DNA from: Streptococcus cristatus
GTDB taxonomy: Bacteria; Bacillota; Bacilli; Lactobacillales; Streptococcaceae
Reading direction: 5' to 3'
Assembly (NCBI RefSeq): GCF_003943815.1
Contig: NZ_RJNA01000003.1
Coordinates: forward strand, 68,444-132,443
Length of the DNA: 64,000 bases
Under the pieces are notes generated by a model. The model saw only the letters and a program-made list of their open reading frames with translations. It ran no database searches and was not told the origin of the DNA. The position numbers and the translations under genes are program-made. Shown in pieces: positions 47,579 through 57,077 of the stretch (within the stretch, counting starts at the first letter, position 1; each line of letters starts with the position of its first letter).

Positions 47579-47605
47579 AAGATACCTTTAAGGTCTTTAA
47601 ACGGT

Positions 47606-47671
47606 TTATTCACAGCCAAAACTGTGGATAACTCAGAGAAACATTACGATTTGATAAAAAATTGTGGATAA
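47606..47671. promoter_or_regulatory. Cluster of DnaA-box-like sites upstream of tpiA
   Basis: TTATTCACA (47606-47614, one mismatch) on the plus strand and two exact TGTGGATAA boxes (47623-47631 and 47663-47671, starts 40 bases apart) in the opposite orientation. The last lies just upstream of the tpiA promoter (-10 TATAAT at 47697-47702, with TGA). DnaA binding is inferred from sequence only. Confidence 0.6.
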
Positions 47672-47737
47672 CCTTTATTAATTTGCTTTCTTATGATATA
47701 ATAGCCCATATAAATAAAAATAGAAGAGGTATGTGAA

Positions 47738-48496
47738 ATGTCACGTAAACCATTTATCGCTGGTAACTGGAAAATGAACAAAAATCCAGAAGAAGCAAAA
47801 GCATTCGTTGAAGCCGTAGCATCAAAACTTCCTTCATCAGACCTTGTTGAAGCAGGTATCGCAGCTCCTGCAGTTGATTTGACAACTGTTCTTGCTGCTG
47901 CAAAAGGTTCAAACCTTAAAGTTGCTGCTCAAAACTGCTACTTTGAAAATGCAGGTGCTTTCACTGGTGAAACAAGCCCACAAGTTTTGAAAGAAATCGG
48001 TACTGACTACGTTGTTATCGGTCACTCAGAACGCCGTGACTACTTCCATGAAACTGACGAAGACATCAACAAAAAAGCAAAAGCAATCTTTGCAAACGGT
48101 ATGCTTCCAATCATTTGTTGTGGTGAAAGCCTTGAAACTTACGAAGCTGGTAAAGCGGCTGAATTCGTAGGTGCTCAAGTATCTGCTGCTTTGGCTGGCT
48201 TGACAGCTGAACAAGTTGCTGCATCAGTTATCGCTTATGAGCCAATCTGGGCTATCGGTACTGGTAAATCAGCTTCACAAGACGACGCACAAAAAATGTG
48301 TAAAGTCGTTCGTGACGTTGTAGCTGCTGACTTTGGTCAAGAAGTTGCGGACAAAGTTCGTGTTCAATACGGTGGTTCTGTTAAACCTGAAAACGTAGCT
48401 TCATACATGGCTTGCCCAGACGTTGATGGTGCCCTTGTTGGTGGAGCGTCACTTGAAGCTGAAAGTTTCTTAGCTCTTCTTGATTTTGTGAAATAA
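47738..48496 (+). CDS. tpiA: Triosephosphate isomerase
   Basis: Interconverts dihydroxyacetone phosphate and glyceraldehyde 3-phosphate in glycolysis. The 252-residue barrel has [10 protein letters not shown] (catalytic Lys), VIGHSERR (catalytic His), [14 protein letters not shown] (catalytic Glu) and [11 protein letters not shown]. Codon use is strongly biased, as for a highly expressed gene. AGAAGAGG precedes the ATG. Confidence 0.98.
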   Translation: MSRKPFIAGNWKMNKNPEEAKAFVEAVASKLPSSDLVEAGIAAPAVDLTTVLAAAKGSNLKVAAQNCYFENAGAFTGETSPQVLKEIGTDYVVIGHSERRDYFHETDEDINKKAKAIFANGMLPIICCGESLETYEAGKAAEFVGAQVSAALAGLTAEQVAASVIAYEPIWAIGTGKSASQDDAQKMCKVVRDVVAADFGQEVADKVRVQYGGSVKPENVASYMACPDVDGALVGGASLEAESFLALLDFVK

Positions 48497-48511
48497 GAAT
48501 AACAATAAATG

Positions 48512-48543
48512 GCTTGTCGCCTTAAAGGTGGCAAGCTTTTTAA
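48512..48543 (+). terminator. Terminator after tpiA
   Basis: GCTTGTCGCC pairs with GGTGGCAAGC around TTAAA, followed by TTTTT. Confidence 0.88.
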
Positions 48544-48560
48544 AAGTTTGGAGATAAAAG

Positions 48561-51500
48561 GTGAAATCAAAGGAACTTATCTATTTAGCCAGTACAGCTA
48601 TATTGCTAGCAGCAACGGCTAACGTAGTACAGGCAGAAGAAAATACGCCGACAACCACAGACCCTGAAGTAGCTAAGGCAGAACTTCAAGTAGAAAAGGA
48701 TCATCAACCTCAGCAGGTAGCCTTACCAGAAGCGGTATCCACAGATCGTCAAGTCAAACAAGAAAGCTCGGTCGCAAAAGCGGAAGCTAGTCCAGTATAC
48801 AAGGCACCAGAAAATCTGGCACCTGCTGCTAGTCTGGTCAAGGAGAATGTACCAGAAAATATAGCTAGTGAACAAGCAAAGGCAGCTGCTTCTGAAGCGA
48901 TTCAGAATCCAGTAAAGGCTGAGCAGATTTCCCCAGCGATCAGCGCCAGTCCTGTATCTAAAAAAGGAAGTACTTCTTTTTATAATGCAGCTTCTTCAGC
49001 AGGACAAACAGCGCGTGGCAATTCACAAGCAGAAATCAAGGGCTCTACCTTTGTGGATGTGAGTAGTCATAACGGCCATATCAGCGTAGAAGACTATCGC
49101 CAATTAGCATCCAAAGGTGTCGGCGGTGTCGTTGTCAAACTGACAGAAGGAACCCACTATACAAATCCTTATGCTGAGTCTCAGGTTCGAAATGCGCAAG
49201 CAGCTGGTTTGCAAGTATCAACCTATGCCTTCTCGCATTATACAAGTGATGCAGAAGCCAGAGCAGAGGCCCGTTACTATTCTGCTTTTGCTAATAAACT
49301 GTCCTTGCCTAAAAATACAGTCATGGTCAATGACATGGAAGATCCTAAAATGCAATCGGGGATCAACCAGCATACTCAGGCTTGGGCAGATGAAATGCGC
49401 AAGCAGGGATATACAAATCTGATGTATTACACGAGCGCTAGCTGGGTTGACCAGAATAACCTACGCCACAAAGGTTCAATTAATACATCTCTCTTTGGTC
49501 TTGATAATTTTTGGATTGCTCAGTATCCAGCACCTAAGCTGAGTGCAAATGATGCTAAAAATTTGAAGTACAATAGCAGAGCAGGAGCTTGGCAATTTAC
49601 TTCTCAAGCGCAGCTGCTTTCTGGTAAGCATGTTTTCGACCAAAGTATTGACTACTCTGGTAGATTTACAGCTAGAGCTACTTTGGTCAAACAACCGCTG
49701 ACAGGTAAGATTAGTATTCAAAATAATAATCCAAAAACTGGCACATTTGATGTTGTTGTTTCCGAAGTTTCCGCACCACATGGAGTTCAGGAAGTTAAAC
49801 TTCCGACTTGGTCTAGTGAGCGTGGGCAAGATGATATTGTTTGGTACACTGCAACGAAGCAAGCCAACGGAACTTATAAGCTGACAGTTAATGCTGCCAA
49901 CCATAAAGGTTCTACGGGCGAATACAATGTTCATTTGTATTACGTTCAAGGTGACGGCAAGTTAGTCGGAGTCGGTGGTACAACGACTAAGGTTTCAGTT
50001 GCGAAACCAGAAGGCAAGCTGACTATTACCAACAACGATCCGAAGACTGGTACATTCGATGTGATCGTGTCCGAGGTTTCTAGCCCGCAAGGTGTTCGTG
50101 AAGTCTTGCTTCCAACTTGGTCAAATGAGAATGGCCAAGATGACATCATCTGGCATAAGGCGCAGAAACAGTCAGACGGTACATATAAATTCACGGTTCG
50201 AGCCAGCGAGCATAAGAATTCTGTCGGCGACTACAGTGTTCACTTGTACTATGTCCAAAACGATGGCAAGATGGTTGGCGTTGGTGGTACAACGACTAAG
50301 GTTAGTCTTGCTTCCGTTGCTAAACCAGAAGGCAAGCTGACTATTGCCAACAACGATCCTAAGACTGGTACTTTCGACGTGATCGTGTCCGAAGTTTCTA
50401 GCCCGCAAGGGGTTCGTGAAGTCTTGCTTCCAACTTGGTCCAATGATCAAGGTCAGGATGACATCATCTGGCACAAGGCTCAAAGACAGACAGACGGTAC
50501 TTATAAATTTACTGTCCGTGCCAGTGAGCACAAAAACTCTGTCGGCGACTACAGTGTCCACTTGTACTATATCCAAAATGACGGCAAGATGGTCGGCGTT
50601 GGTGGCACAACGACTAAGGTCTCAGTTGCTAAACCAGAAGGCAAGCTGACTATTGCCAACAACAATCCCAAGACCGGTACTTTCGACGTGATCGTGTCCG
50701 AGGTGTCTAGCCCGCAAGGTGTTCGTGAAGTCTTACTTCCAACTTGGTCACATGAGCAAGGTCAGGATGACATCATCTGGCACAAGGCACAAAGACAGTC
50801 AGACGGCACTTATAAATTCACCGTCCGTGCTAGCGAACACAAAAATTCTGTCGGCGACTACAGTGTCCACTTGTACTATGTCCAAAACGACGGTAAGATG
50901 GTCGGTGTTGGTGGCACAACAACTAAGGTTTCCATTGCGACAGGGGAGAAACCACAGGGAAAAATCAGTATCCAAAATAAAAACAATGAAACTGGTGAAT
51001 TTGATATCGTCGTTTCTGGTGTTGTAGCTCCAGAAGGTGTCAAAACTGTCTATTTGCCAACTTGGTCCAGTCAAAATGGACAAGATGATATTCAGTGGTA
51101 TACGGCGGAACGCCAGGCTGATGGTACTTATCGTAAGCATGTTTACGCACGTGACCATAAGAATAATGCAGGCGAGTACAATGTTCACTTGTATTACTTA
51201 AATAATCAAAATCAGCTGCAAGGAGCTGGTGGAGAAAAGACCTCTATCTTTGTGAACCGTCCTCAGGCAGCTAGTCAACGAGACCGTGTTCTTGCGGCGG
51301 CAGCTGCAATGGTAGGTGTCAGGGGAGGTAGTGCTGAGCATCAGCGCTTGGTCAACGATTATAACAGTGTCAGACCGCTGCCAGTTGGCTACGCTGTAAA
51401 AAACACAGATGACTGGTGCGACATTTTCACGACAGTTATTTTCCAAAGAGAAGGCTTGAGCGATCTCATCGGTCGCGAATGCGGTGTTGAGCGCCATATT

Positions 51501-51755
51501 CACATCTTTAAACGTCTAGGTATTTGGAATGAAGATGGTAATTCTACACCTAAAGCGGGCGATATCATCACCTTTAACTGGGATCAAAATAGCCAGCAAA
51601 ATGATGGCTGGGCTGATCATATCGGTATTGTCGAAAAAGTCGAAAATGGTATCATTCACACGATTGAAGGCAACAGCAATAACGTAGTTAAACGCAACAC
51701 TTACCGCATCGGTCACGGGAATATCCGTGGTTTTGCGACACCTCGTTATAAATAA
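48561..51755 (+). CDS. Secreted GH25 muramidase with Bsp-like repeats and a CHAP domain
   Basis: A 1064-residue wall hydrolase starting at GTG behind GGAGATAAAAG. A signal peptide (to about residue 28) is followed by an Ala/Glu/Pro-rich linker. A GH25 lysozyme domain covers about residues 155-375: FVDVSSHNGHIS, VVVKLTEGTHYTNP, VNDMEDPKM. Five ~103-residue repeats follow, with starts near bases 49704, 50013, 50331, 50640 and 50958. Each has KTGTFDV..VSEV, LPTWS, GQDDI.W and YNVHLYY or YSVHLYY; this is the GBS Bsp-like repeat. A C-terminal CHAP domain has catalytic Cys in NTDDWCDIFTT and His in GWADHIGIVEK. It has no LPXTG or choline repeats, so wall binding is presumably by the Bsp repeats. 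It should cut glycan and peptide bonds during growth or separation. Confidence 0.9.
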   Translation: MKSKELIYLASTAILLAATANVVQAEENTPTTTDPEVAKAELQVEKDHQPQQVALPEAVSTDRQVKQESSVAKAEASPVYKAPENLAPAASLVKENVPENIASEQAKAAASEAIQNPVKAEQISPAISASPVSKKGSTSFYNAASSAGQTARGNSQAEIKGSTFVDVSSHNGHISVEDYRQLASKGVGGVVVKLTEGTHYTNPYAESQVRNAQAAGLQVSTYAFSHYTSDAEARAEARYYSAFANKLSLPKNTVMVNDMEDPKMQSGINQHTQAWADEMRKQGYTNLMYYTSASWVDQNNLRHKGSINTSLFGLDNFWIAQYPAPKLSANDAKNLKYNSRAGAWQFTSQAQLLSGKHVFDQSIDYSGRFTARATLVKQPLTGKISIQNNNPKTGTFDVVVSEVSAPHGVQEVKLPTWSSERGQDDIVWYTATKQANGTYKLTVNAANHKGSTGEYNVHLYYVQGDGKLVGVGGTTTKVSVAKPEGKLTITNNDPKTGTFDVIVSEVSSPQGVREVLLPTWSNENGQDDIIWHKAQKQSDGTYKFTVRASEHKNSVGDYSVHLYYVQNDGKMVGVGGTTTKVSLASVAKPEGKLTIANNDPKTGTFDVIVSEVSSPQGVREVLLPTWSNDQGQDDIIWHKAQRQTDGTYKFTVRASEHKNSVGDYSVHLYYIQNDGKMVGVGGTTTKVSVAKPEGKLTIANNNPKTGTFDVIVSEVSSPQGVREVLLPTWSHEQGQDDIIWHKAQRQSDGTYKFTVRASEHKNSVGDYSVHLYYVQNDGKMVGVGGTTTKVSIATGEKPQGKISIQNKNNETGEFDIVVSGVVAPEGVKTVYLPTWSSQNGQDDIQWYTAERQADGTYRKHVYARDHKNNAGEYNVHLYYLNNQNQLQGAGGEKTSIFVNRPQAASQRDRVLAAAAAMVGVRGGSAEHQRLVNDYNSVRPLPVGYAVKNTDDWCDIFTTVIFQREGLSDLIGRECGVERHIHIFKRLGIWNEDGNSTPKAGDIITFNWDQNSQQNDGWADHIGIVEKVENGIIHTIEGNSNNVVKRNTYRIGHGNIRGFATPRYK

Positions 51756-51761
51756 ACACGC

Positions 51762-51790
51762 AAAAAAACCAAGGGAAACCTTGGTTTTTT
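51762..51790. terminator. Bidirectional terminator between the wall hydrolase and murN-like gene
   Basis: AAAAAACCAAGG pairs with CCTTGGTTTTTT around GAAA; it serves both convergent genes and overlaps the last bases of the minus-strand gene. Confidence 0.88.
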
Positions 51791-53024
51791 AACGTCTTAG
51801 AATTTTCTTTATGAGCTGAAGCAACTTAAACTTGAGAGGGTTAGGATAATAACGGAAAGTTCCCATTTTTCGAACGATGAAGCCGTTGAAGTTTTGTTTG
51901 AAGCGCAGAACACCGTCAGAACCGTCGAAAATTCCCATAATACCGAGGAAATTATAAAATGGAATGCCTCTCTTGATGCTTTCGGTCATAACATATTCCT
52001 GCAGTAGGGCTGGAGCGTAGAATTTATTAAACTCAGGATAGGAGCCACTGAAAAGATAGGTTGCTTCCTGAGGGGTGTAGATAAAGAGACTGGCAGCCAG
52101 GATCTGGTCTTGGTCGCCGTACTTGTCAATCAGCTCTTGGGACTCTGCTTTGCGAGTTTCAAAGCTATCAAACTGGCTGGAAAGCTCTCGCAGCTGATTT
52201 TGCTTCTTTTCAGATTGAGGATTGTTTTCCAAGTCAGCCTGCAGTTTCTGAATTTTTTGGCCCAGTTTCTCTTGGTCTTTTTGTAAGTTCTGAAGATAGT
52301 CCTTGAAGTTGAGACTGGCTGTCATAAAGTCAGCCTGTTGACCAAAGCTATCATAAAAATCTTGATAGTAGTCTAGTGGCTTGTCATCATATTCCCGCCG
52401 GTCAGAAGTGGCAGCTGTGATGTCTTTGAAAACGCTGAGTTGGTCGCGTTCCAGTCTTTTAAGCTTGATACCAAAGGTGTTCGCCTTTTTGACTGTCGCT
52501 TTACCGCTTTTACTGAAGGACTTGAGCAAGTCTTTCTCCGTCAGACCAGCTAAATCTTTGACATAATGCCAATCAGGCTCCCCGCCTGGATAGCCTGTCT
52601 GTAGGCCGTCAAAGTCAAAGCTCAAATCAGTCAGTTGCTGGATAAGCTCGACTTTTTCATCAGATGTGGGTTGGCCATTGCTGTCAAAGGTCTGATAAGT
52701 CTCGTAAGGCTTGATGATGAGCTCCAGGGCGCCTTCTTTTTTAGCGTAAGCCTGCAAAGCTTGATAGAAGGGAGTCAGGTATTGAGCATCGGTAGAGACA
52801 GGGCCGCAGTTGATTTCCATATGGAGCCCACCAGTCATAGGCATACTGTAGAGGACAGCTGACACCACTACCTGTCCCTGTGGGTCAGTGTAGCCGATAT
52901 ACTGGGTACTGAAGCCCCGCTTGTTCAGCAGCTCTGCCATTTCCACGGTCTGCATAAAGGAGCGTTGGGAGCTAGCTGAGGTATGCTGGATAAATTCTTC
53001 TTGGCTGAGAAGTTTAAAGGTCAT
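51789..53024 (-). CDS. murN: MurN-like peptidoglycan interpeptide aminoacyltransferase
   Basis: FemABX-family enzyme that adds an amino acid from tRNA to the lipid II side chain. The 411-residue protein has SFMQTVEMAELLNKRG, MTGGLHMEINCGPV, FSKSGKATVKKA and AATYLFSGSYPEF-like C-terminal segment (read ATYLFSGSYPEF), with a coiled-coil arm around LQKDQEKLGQKIQKLQADLE, a hallmark of this family. Start to preceding stop is 14 bases. The MurN assignment (second amino acid) is from similarity I recall to the pneumococcal protein. Confidence 0.75.
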   Translation of the reverse strand: MTFKLLSQEEFIQHTSASSQRSFMQTVEMAELLNKRGFSTQYIGYTDPQGQVVVSAVLYSMPMTGGLHMEINCGPVSTDAQYLTPFYQALQAYAKKEGALELIIKPYETYQTFDSNGQPTSDEKVELIQQLTDLSFDFDGLQTGYPGGEPDWHYVKDLAGLTEKDLLKSFSKSGKATVKKANTFGIKLKRLERDQLSVFKDITAATSDRREYDDKPLDYYQDFYDSFGQQADFMTASLNFKDYLQNLQKDQEKLGQKIQKLQADLENNPQSEKKQNQLRELSSQFDSFETRKAESQELIDKYGDQDQILAASLFIYTPQEATYLFSGSYPEFNKFYAPALLQEYVMTESIKRGIPFYNFLGIMGIFDGSDGVLRFKQNFNGFIVRKMGTFRYYPNPLKFKLLQLIKKILRR

Positions 53025-53038
53025 AGGCTTCCTTTCTG

Positions 53039-54253
53039 TTAATGCTTGCTGCGCAGTTTCTTTCTGATAGTGTAGGCCAGATTGGAGAGGTGATAAAGTG
53101 GATTAGTTGGCAGGTTAAACTCACCAGCGAATTCCTCAATAGTCGGATTGAACTTGGATTTAAAGCTGTAGAGACCACCCTTGAGGTCATTTTCAATTCC
53201 GCCCATATTTTGCCAATCAGCTCCGCGCTCAAAAGCATGTTTGGCCGTTTCGTACCAAGTGATGATGGCTGGCTGGTAACGGCGGTACTCCTCGTCCATT
53301 CCTGCATAGATATTTTCAGAAGTCTTGCCGTATTCTAAGACCAAGGTGCCAGACAGGGGAACGACAGCAGCACCTTGGCTGATTTTGTCTTGCAGAAAGT
53401 CAATCTCTTCTTGGAGGCGTTTCTGTTCTTGCTGGTTATTTTCAATCTTGCCGGGCTTGGTTTTCTCGGTAAATTTCTCTGCTTCTTTGAGTGTCTTGGT
53501 CAGCTGAGCCTGCAAGTCTTCTAATCGTGCCTTTAGATCAATGCTGGATAAGGTGATGTAGGAGTGGTCAGGATAAGTGTCCAAGAGTTTTTGGTAATAG
53601 TCTTTGCCGCGTAGGTGGATGTTTTTTCTATTTTCCGTTTTCTTCATCAGATTTGAAAAGTCATCCAGCAATTCTGCTCCGCCAAATTGGATTTGGATGC
53701 CTTTGTTACGGGCTGTACGAATAGCCTGTCGAGTGCTCTTAGAAAGTAGATCCTCGCTGAAATCTTCTTTATGTATATTGGCCTGCAAGCGAGGCTGGAT
53801 GGTTTCGTCCAGAGACTCGGTCCGTCCGACCCAGACAGCTCCTGCCTTCTGCAGCTCTTGAATCAGCTTAACCGTCTCGGCTTTATCTTGCAATTCGCCA
53901 CCCATCTTGCTTTCTGCCAGAAAGAGGCTGGGATCAAACTTGACAAAAAGAGCTTTTTTCTCCTTGGCAAATTTCTTGAGCGACGCCAAAACAAAGGCCA
54001 GCAGCTCCTGGTCACCATAGTTCATGATGGGACCGCGGGGGATATAAAGCATGGTCATCCCCAAGGGCAGTGGTTTGATCAGGACACTGGCTGCAGCAAC
54101 CAAGTGGTCGTCTTTGTAGAAGCCTAAGCGCTCATTTCCCCAGTTGTCCTTGATTTGAGCCCAGGCTGCACTCTGCAGGAGATTGGCCTGCGGATGAGCT
54201 GCGACAAAAACATCGTGTTCCTGAGCTGAGATTCCAATTTTGTAACTGTACAT
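53039..54253 (-). CDS. murM: MurM-like peptidoglycan interpeptide aminoacyltransferase
   Basis: The first FemABX transferase of the pair, 404 residues from the ATG at 54253. It shows NLLQSAAWAQIKDNWG, MLYIPRGPIMNYGD, FVKFDPSLFL, STRQAIRTARNKGI and GGIENDLKGGLYSFKSKFNP, with a coiled-coil arm near residues 245-300. The start codon overlaps the stop of the HAD gene (TAATG), so the two are coupled; a GTG or ATG five codons earlier would overlap more. Branched muropeptides depend on such genes in streptococci. Confidence 0.75.
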   Translation of the reverse strand: MYSYKIGISAQEHDVFVAAHPQANLLQSAAWAQIKDNWGNERLGFYKDDHLVAAASVLIKPLPLGMTMLYIPRGPIMNYGDQELLAFVLASLKKFAKEKKALFVKFDPSLFLAESKMGGELQDKAETVKLIQELQKAGAVWVGRTESLDETIQPRLQANIHKEDFSEDLLSKSTRQAIRTARNKGIQIQFGGAELLDDFSNLMKKTENRKNIHLRGKDYYQKLLDTYPDHSYITLSSIDLKARLEDLQAQLTKTLKEAEKFTEKTKPGKIENNQQEQKRLQEEIDFLQDKISQGAAVVPLSGTLVLEYGKTSENIYAGMDEEYRRYQPAIITWYETAKHAFERGADWQNMGGIENDLKGGLYSFKSKFNPTIEEFAGEFNLPTNPLYHLSNLAYTIRKKLRSKH

Positions 54254-55062
54254 TATTTTAAAACCCACTCTCTAATAGCATGTGCTACGCCGGATTCTTC
54301 GTTCGACTTGGTGATGTATTTGGCGATTTTTTTGAGTTCTTCTCTGCCGTTTTCCATGACAACAGGAGAGCCGACTGCTTCCAGCATGGCGCGGTCATTT
54401 TCTTCATCACCAATGGCCATGGTTTGTTCCTTGGTCAAGCCAAGTTTTTCAGCCAGATGGAGGATAGCAGCTCCTTTATTGACAGTTTTTTTGACAATTT
54501 CCAGATAGAAAGGAGCTGATTTAACCAGTGTATATTTTTCGGCCAATTCCGGCGGAAGCTTGGCAATGGCTGCATCCAAAATTTCAGGTTCATCAATATA
54601 CATGCACTTGACGATTTCTTTATCAGCCATTTCTTCAGGCGTACGATAGAAGATAGGCATGTTGACCAGATTGGACTCGTAAACAGTGTACTTGCCGATG
54701 TTGCGATTGGCCGTATAAATGCCGTCCTTGGTGATGGCATGCATGTGAACGCCTAATTTTCGTCCGAGTAGCTCGATATCCAGATAGTCGTCATAAGACA
54801 GTGTTTCTTTGATCAATTCTTGACCTGTGACAGTATCCTGCACCAGTCCACCATTGAAGGTCACGACATAGTTGTCTGGTTGATTGAGCTCTAGCTCTTC
54901 TAGGAGTTTTTTAACGCCAGCAATAGGACGGCCGGTTGCAATGACGATTTTGACGCCAGCAGCCTTGGCATCCTGAACAGCACTGAAGACTTCAGGCGTG
55001 ATTTCTTTTTGGTTATTTACAAGGGTACCGTCAATGTCAACGGCAACTAATTTGATAGACAT
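54253..55062 (-). CDS. Cof/YidA-type HAD sugar phosphatase
   Basis: A 269-residue HAD phosphatase of the IIB cap type: VAVDIDGTLVNNQKEI (motif I), VIATGRPIAGV (motif II), Lys in NKGAAILHLAEKLG, and MAIGDEENDRAMLEAVG (motif IV). YidA-like enzymes act on several sugar phosphates; the substrate here is unknown. It lies one base from the HD gene upstream and overlaps murM downstream. Confidence 0.85.
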   Translation of the reverse strand: MSIKLVAVDIDGTLVNNQKEITPEVFSAVQDAKAAGVKIVIATGRPIAGVKKLLEELELNQPDNYVVTFNGGLVQDTVTGQELIKETLSYDDYLDIELLGRKLGVHMHAITKDGIYTANRNIGKYTVYESNLVNMPIFYRTPEEMADKEIVKCMYIDEPEILDAAIAKLPPELAEKYTLVKSAPFYLEIVKKTVNKGAAILHLAEKLGLTKEQTMAIGDEENDRAMLEAVGSPVVMENGREELKKIAKYITKSNEESGVAHAIREWVLK

Positions 55063-55063
55063 A

Positions 55064-56365
55064 TTATTCTCCGTAGGTGAATTGGTCGTTTTTGATATAG
55101 TGCATAAAGGTCTGGTTTTTCTCGCTGAAAAGCCCAGTCTCTGCTAGCATTTCCTTAGGGAAGTAAAATCGATTATCGCCCTGTCTAGTCCCAGCTAGCG
55201 AATGGACGATAGGAGATAGGCTGGATAGTTCTGCCAAACCACCATCTTTTTGTAGGATTTCAATCTGAGTCCGAGGTTTTTCAACATCAGGCCGATAAAA
55301 ATCATAGGGCAAGTCAAAATTGCGATGGATAGCAGTATAGTAATCAGGGTCAAAGCCAACTTGTCCAACTAGGTCTCGCATGATATCCAAGTGCGCTTCA
55401 TTTTCCTGAGAGAAGACGATAGACTTAAAGACCTTGCGGTTGATAAAACGCTGAGCCAAGTCGGATAAAATCTTGTCCGGACTCGTCATCCAAACTTGGA
55501 AATAGGTATTCATAACACCATCATCCAAGGCCAGATAATCCTGCAGGGTCACCCTGTTTTCAAAGAATGGAATGAGGTTGGGTGATGACAGGGCAAAATA
55601 ATCCTTCTGAGCTGGATAGAGAAACTTGGCCCGCTTGAGCAGATTTTGCAGTAAGACTTCCATAGCTCGACTAGCCGGGTGGAAATAAACCTGCATGTAC
55701 ATCTGGTAGCGGCTGACCACATAGTCCTCTACCGCATGCATACCATTGCGCTTGAAGGCGATGCCGTTTTTTACTGGACAAATCACTCGTAAAATTCTGG
55801 TTAAGTCAAATTGCCCATAGGAAGCGCCAGTAAAAAAGGAATCGCGCAAGAGATAGTCCATCCGGTCCACATCAATCTGGCTGGAAATCAGCTGGACCAC
55901 CTGCTTATTGGGATATGTATGGTTGATGACGCTAGCCACCTTTTCGGGGAAATCTGGCGAAACCTGTACCAGGGCTTGATGAATCTCTGTCTCTGGACTG
56001 GTGATGATTTGCCGCGTAATATCCTCGTGATTAGTATCAAAGAGGCGCTCAAAAGTGTGTGAATAAGCTCCGTGCCCCAAGTCATGCAGGAGAGCGGCTG
56101 TCATGGTCAGCAGGCTTTCATGGCTGTCCCAGACCTTGCTGTATTTTTCATTGAAAATCTTGGTGATGCGTCGAGCAATCTCATAGGCTCCCAGACAATG
56201 CGAAAAACGGCTGTGCTCCCCGCCGTGAAAAGTATAGCCAGAAGTGCCCAGCTGTTTGATGCGACGCAGCCGTTGAAATTCTTTGGTATTGATTAAATCA
56301 TAAATGACCTGATGATCCACATGCACATAATTGTGAACCGGGTCCCGAAATACTTTTTCAATCAT
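55064..56365 (-). CDS. HD-domain phosphohydrolase, YwfO/SAMHD1-like
   Basis: A 433-residue HD protein related to dNTP triphosphohydrolases: FRDPVHNYV at the start, HSRFSHCLGAYEIARR, LLHDLGHGAYSHTFE (HD pair plus further ligands) and SSQIDVDRMDYLLRDS (final Asp). It heads the four-gene minus-strand operon HD-HAD-murM-murN. TGATATAAT ends six bases before its ATG and no Shine-Dalgarno is present, so the operon mRNA may be leaderless at its 5' gene. Confidence 0.87.
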   Translation of the reverse strand: MIEKVFRDPVHNYVHVDHQVIYDLINTKEFQRLRRIKQLGTSGYTFHGGEHSRFSHCLGAYEIARRITKIFNEKYSKVWDSHESLLTMTAALLHDLGHGAYSHTFERLFDTNHEDITRQIITSPETEIHQALVQVSPDFPEKVASVINHTYPNKQVVQLISSQIDVDRMDYLLRDSFFTGASYGQFDLTRILRVICPVKNGIAFKRNGMHAVEDYVVSRYQMYMQVYFHPASRAMEVLLQNLLKRAKFLYPAQKDYFALSSPNLIPFFENRVTLQDYLALDDGVMNTYFQVWMTSPDKILSDLAQRFINRKVFKSIVFSQENEAHLDIMRDLVGQVGFDPDYYTAIHRNFDLPYDFYRPDVEKPRTQIEILQKDGGLAELSSLSPIVHSLAGTRQGDNRFYFPKEMLAETGLFSEKNQTFMHYIKNDQFTYGE

Positions 56366-56482
56366 AATCCTATTATATCATAAATGCTCAGTGGGCGAAA
56401 TTCAAAGCCCGAAGTAGAAAGGAAGAATTCTCAAGAAATTTTTGATAAAATAGAAGAAAGAAACAAGGAATGTGAGAAAATA

Positions 56483-56887
56483 ATGAAAATTAGAATGAGA
56501 AATCAAATCAAATTAGATGAGCAAATGGAGTTGATTGACCAGGTCTATGATGTAGAATGGACACAAAAAGGGAGCAATAACTATTTGATTTATCAAAGCG
56601 AGGAGCAGGAAAAAGTCGTTCTGAAGTTTAATGAGGACAAGCTGACCATGACCCGCTTTTCTGAGCCAAAAACCATTCTTCATTTTATCAAGAATGGTCA
56701 GCATGTAGTATCCATCCCGACTCCGCTGGGTGCTCAACAGTTTGTGACGGACACTCAGCATTATCACTTAGATGTAGAAAATCAGGCTTTGGAACTTCAC
56801 TATGATTTGAAAAGAGCCGACGATGATCAGCTTTTTGCTTCCTATCAGATGAAAATCGAATGGACGGAAGAAAAGTTTGAAAAATAA
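56483..56887 (+). CDS. DUF1934 (YwiB-like) protein
   Basis: A 134-residue calycin-like beta-barrel protein: MKIRMRNQIKLDEQMELID, then WTQKGSNNYLIYQ, LTMTRFSEPKTILHF, TPLGAQQFVTDT and a final strand set. The function is unknown in the family. I chose the ATG at 56483; an upstream in-frame start at 56384 would add 33 unlikely charged residues. It is divergent from the HD gene. Confidence 0.75.
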   Translation: MKIRMRNQIKLDEQMELIDQVYDVEWTQKGSNNYLIYQSEEQEKVVLKFNEDKLTMTRFSEPKTILHFIKNGQHVVSIPTPLGAQQFVTDTQHYHLDVENQALELHYDLKRADDDQLFASYQMKIEWTEEKFEK

Positions 56888-56897
56888 CAGCTCTGCC

Positions 56898-56925
56898 TTG
56901 AAAAATACAAAAATTTTGGTATAAT
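56898..56925 (+). promoter_or_regulatory. Promoter of the riboswitch-ATPase unit
   Basis: TTGAAA (56898-56903), 16 bases and TATAAT (56920-56925) preceded by TGG. Confidence 0.7.
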
Positions 56926-56933
56926 AAATACAC

Positions 56934-57044
56934 TCAAGGGAGTAGCTAACGGTTTTACCGTTACAAGGTCGTCAATACGAAAGAAATTTCCGGCCTTGTA
57001 TGAAATAGCGAGACTTGTTAATCAACAGGTCTCTTTTTGTTTAT
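56934..57044 (+). promoter_or_regulatory. yybP-ykoY manganese riboswitch with terminator
   Basis: The leader has the conserved parts of the yybP-ykoY class: CAAGGGAGTAGCTAACGG, a short hairpin (CGGTTTTACCG), ACAAGGTCGTCAATACGA, then CCGGCCTTGTATGAAATAGC. A terminator follows, AGACTTGTT/AACAGGTCT with TTTTTG. This class senses Mn2+ and turns on exporters when it is abundant; the downstream gene is a P-type ATPase as expected. Confidence 0.9.
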
Positions 57045-57077
57045 TTTGAAAGAGGCCCATCAAAAGGAGGAGACATT

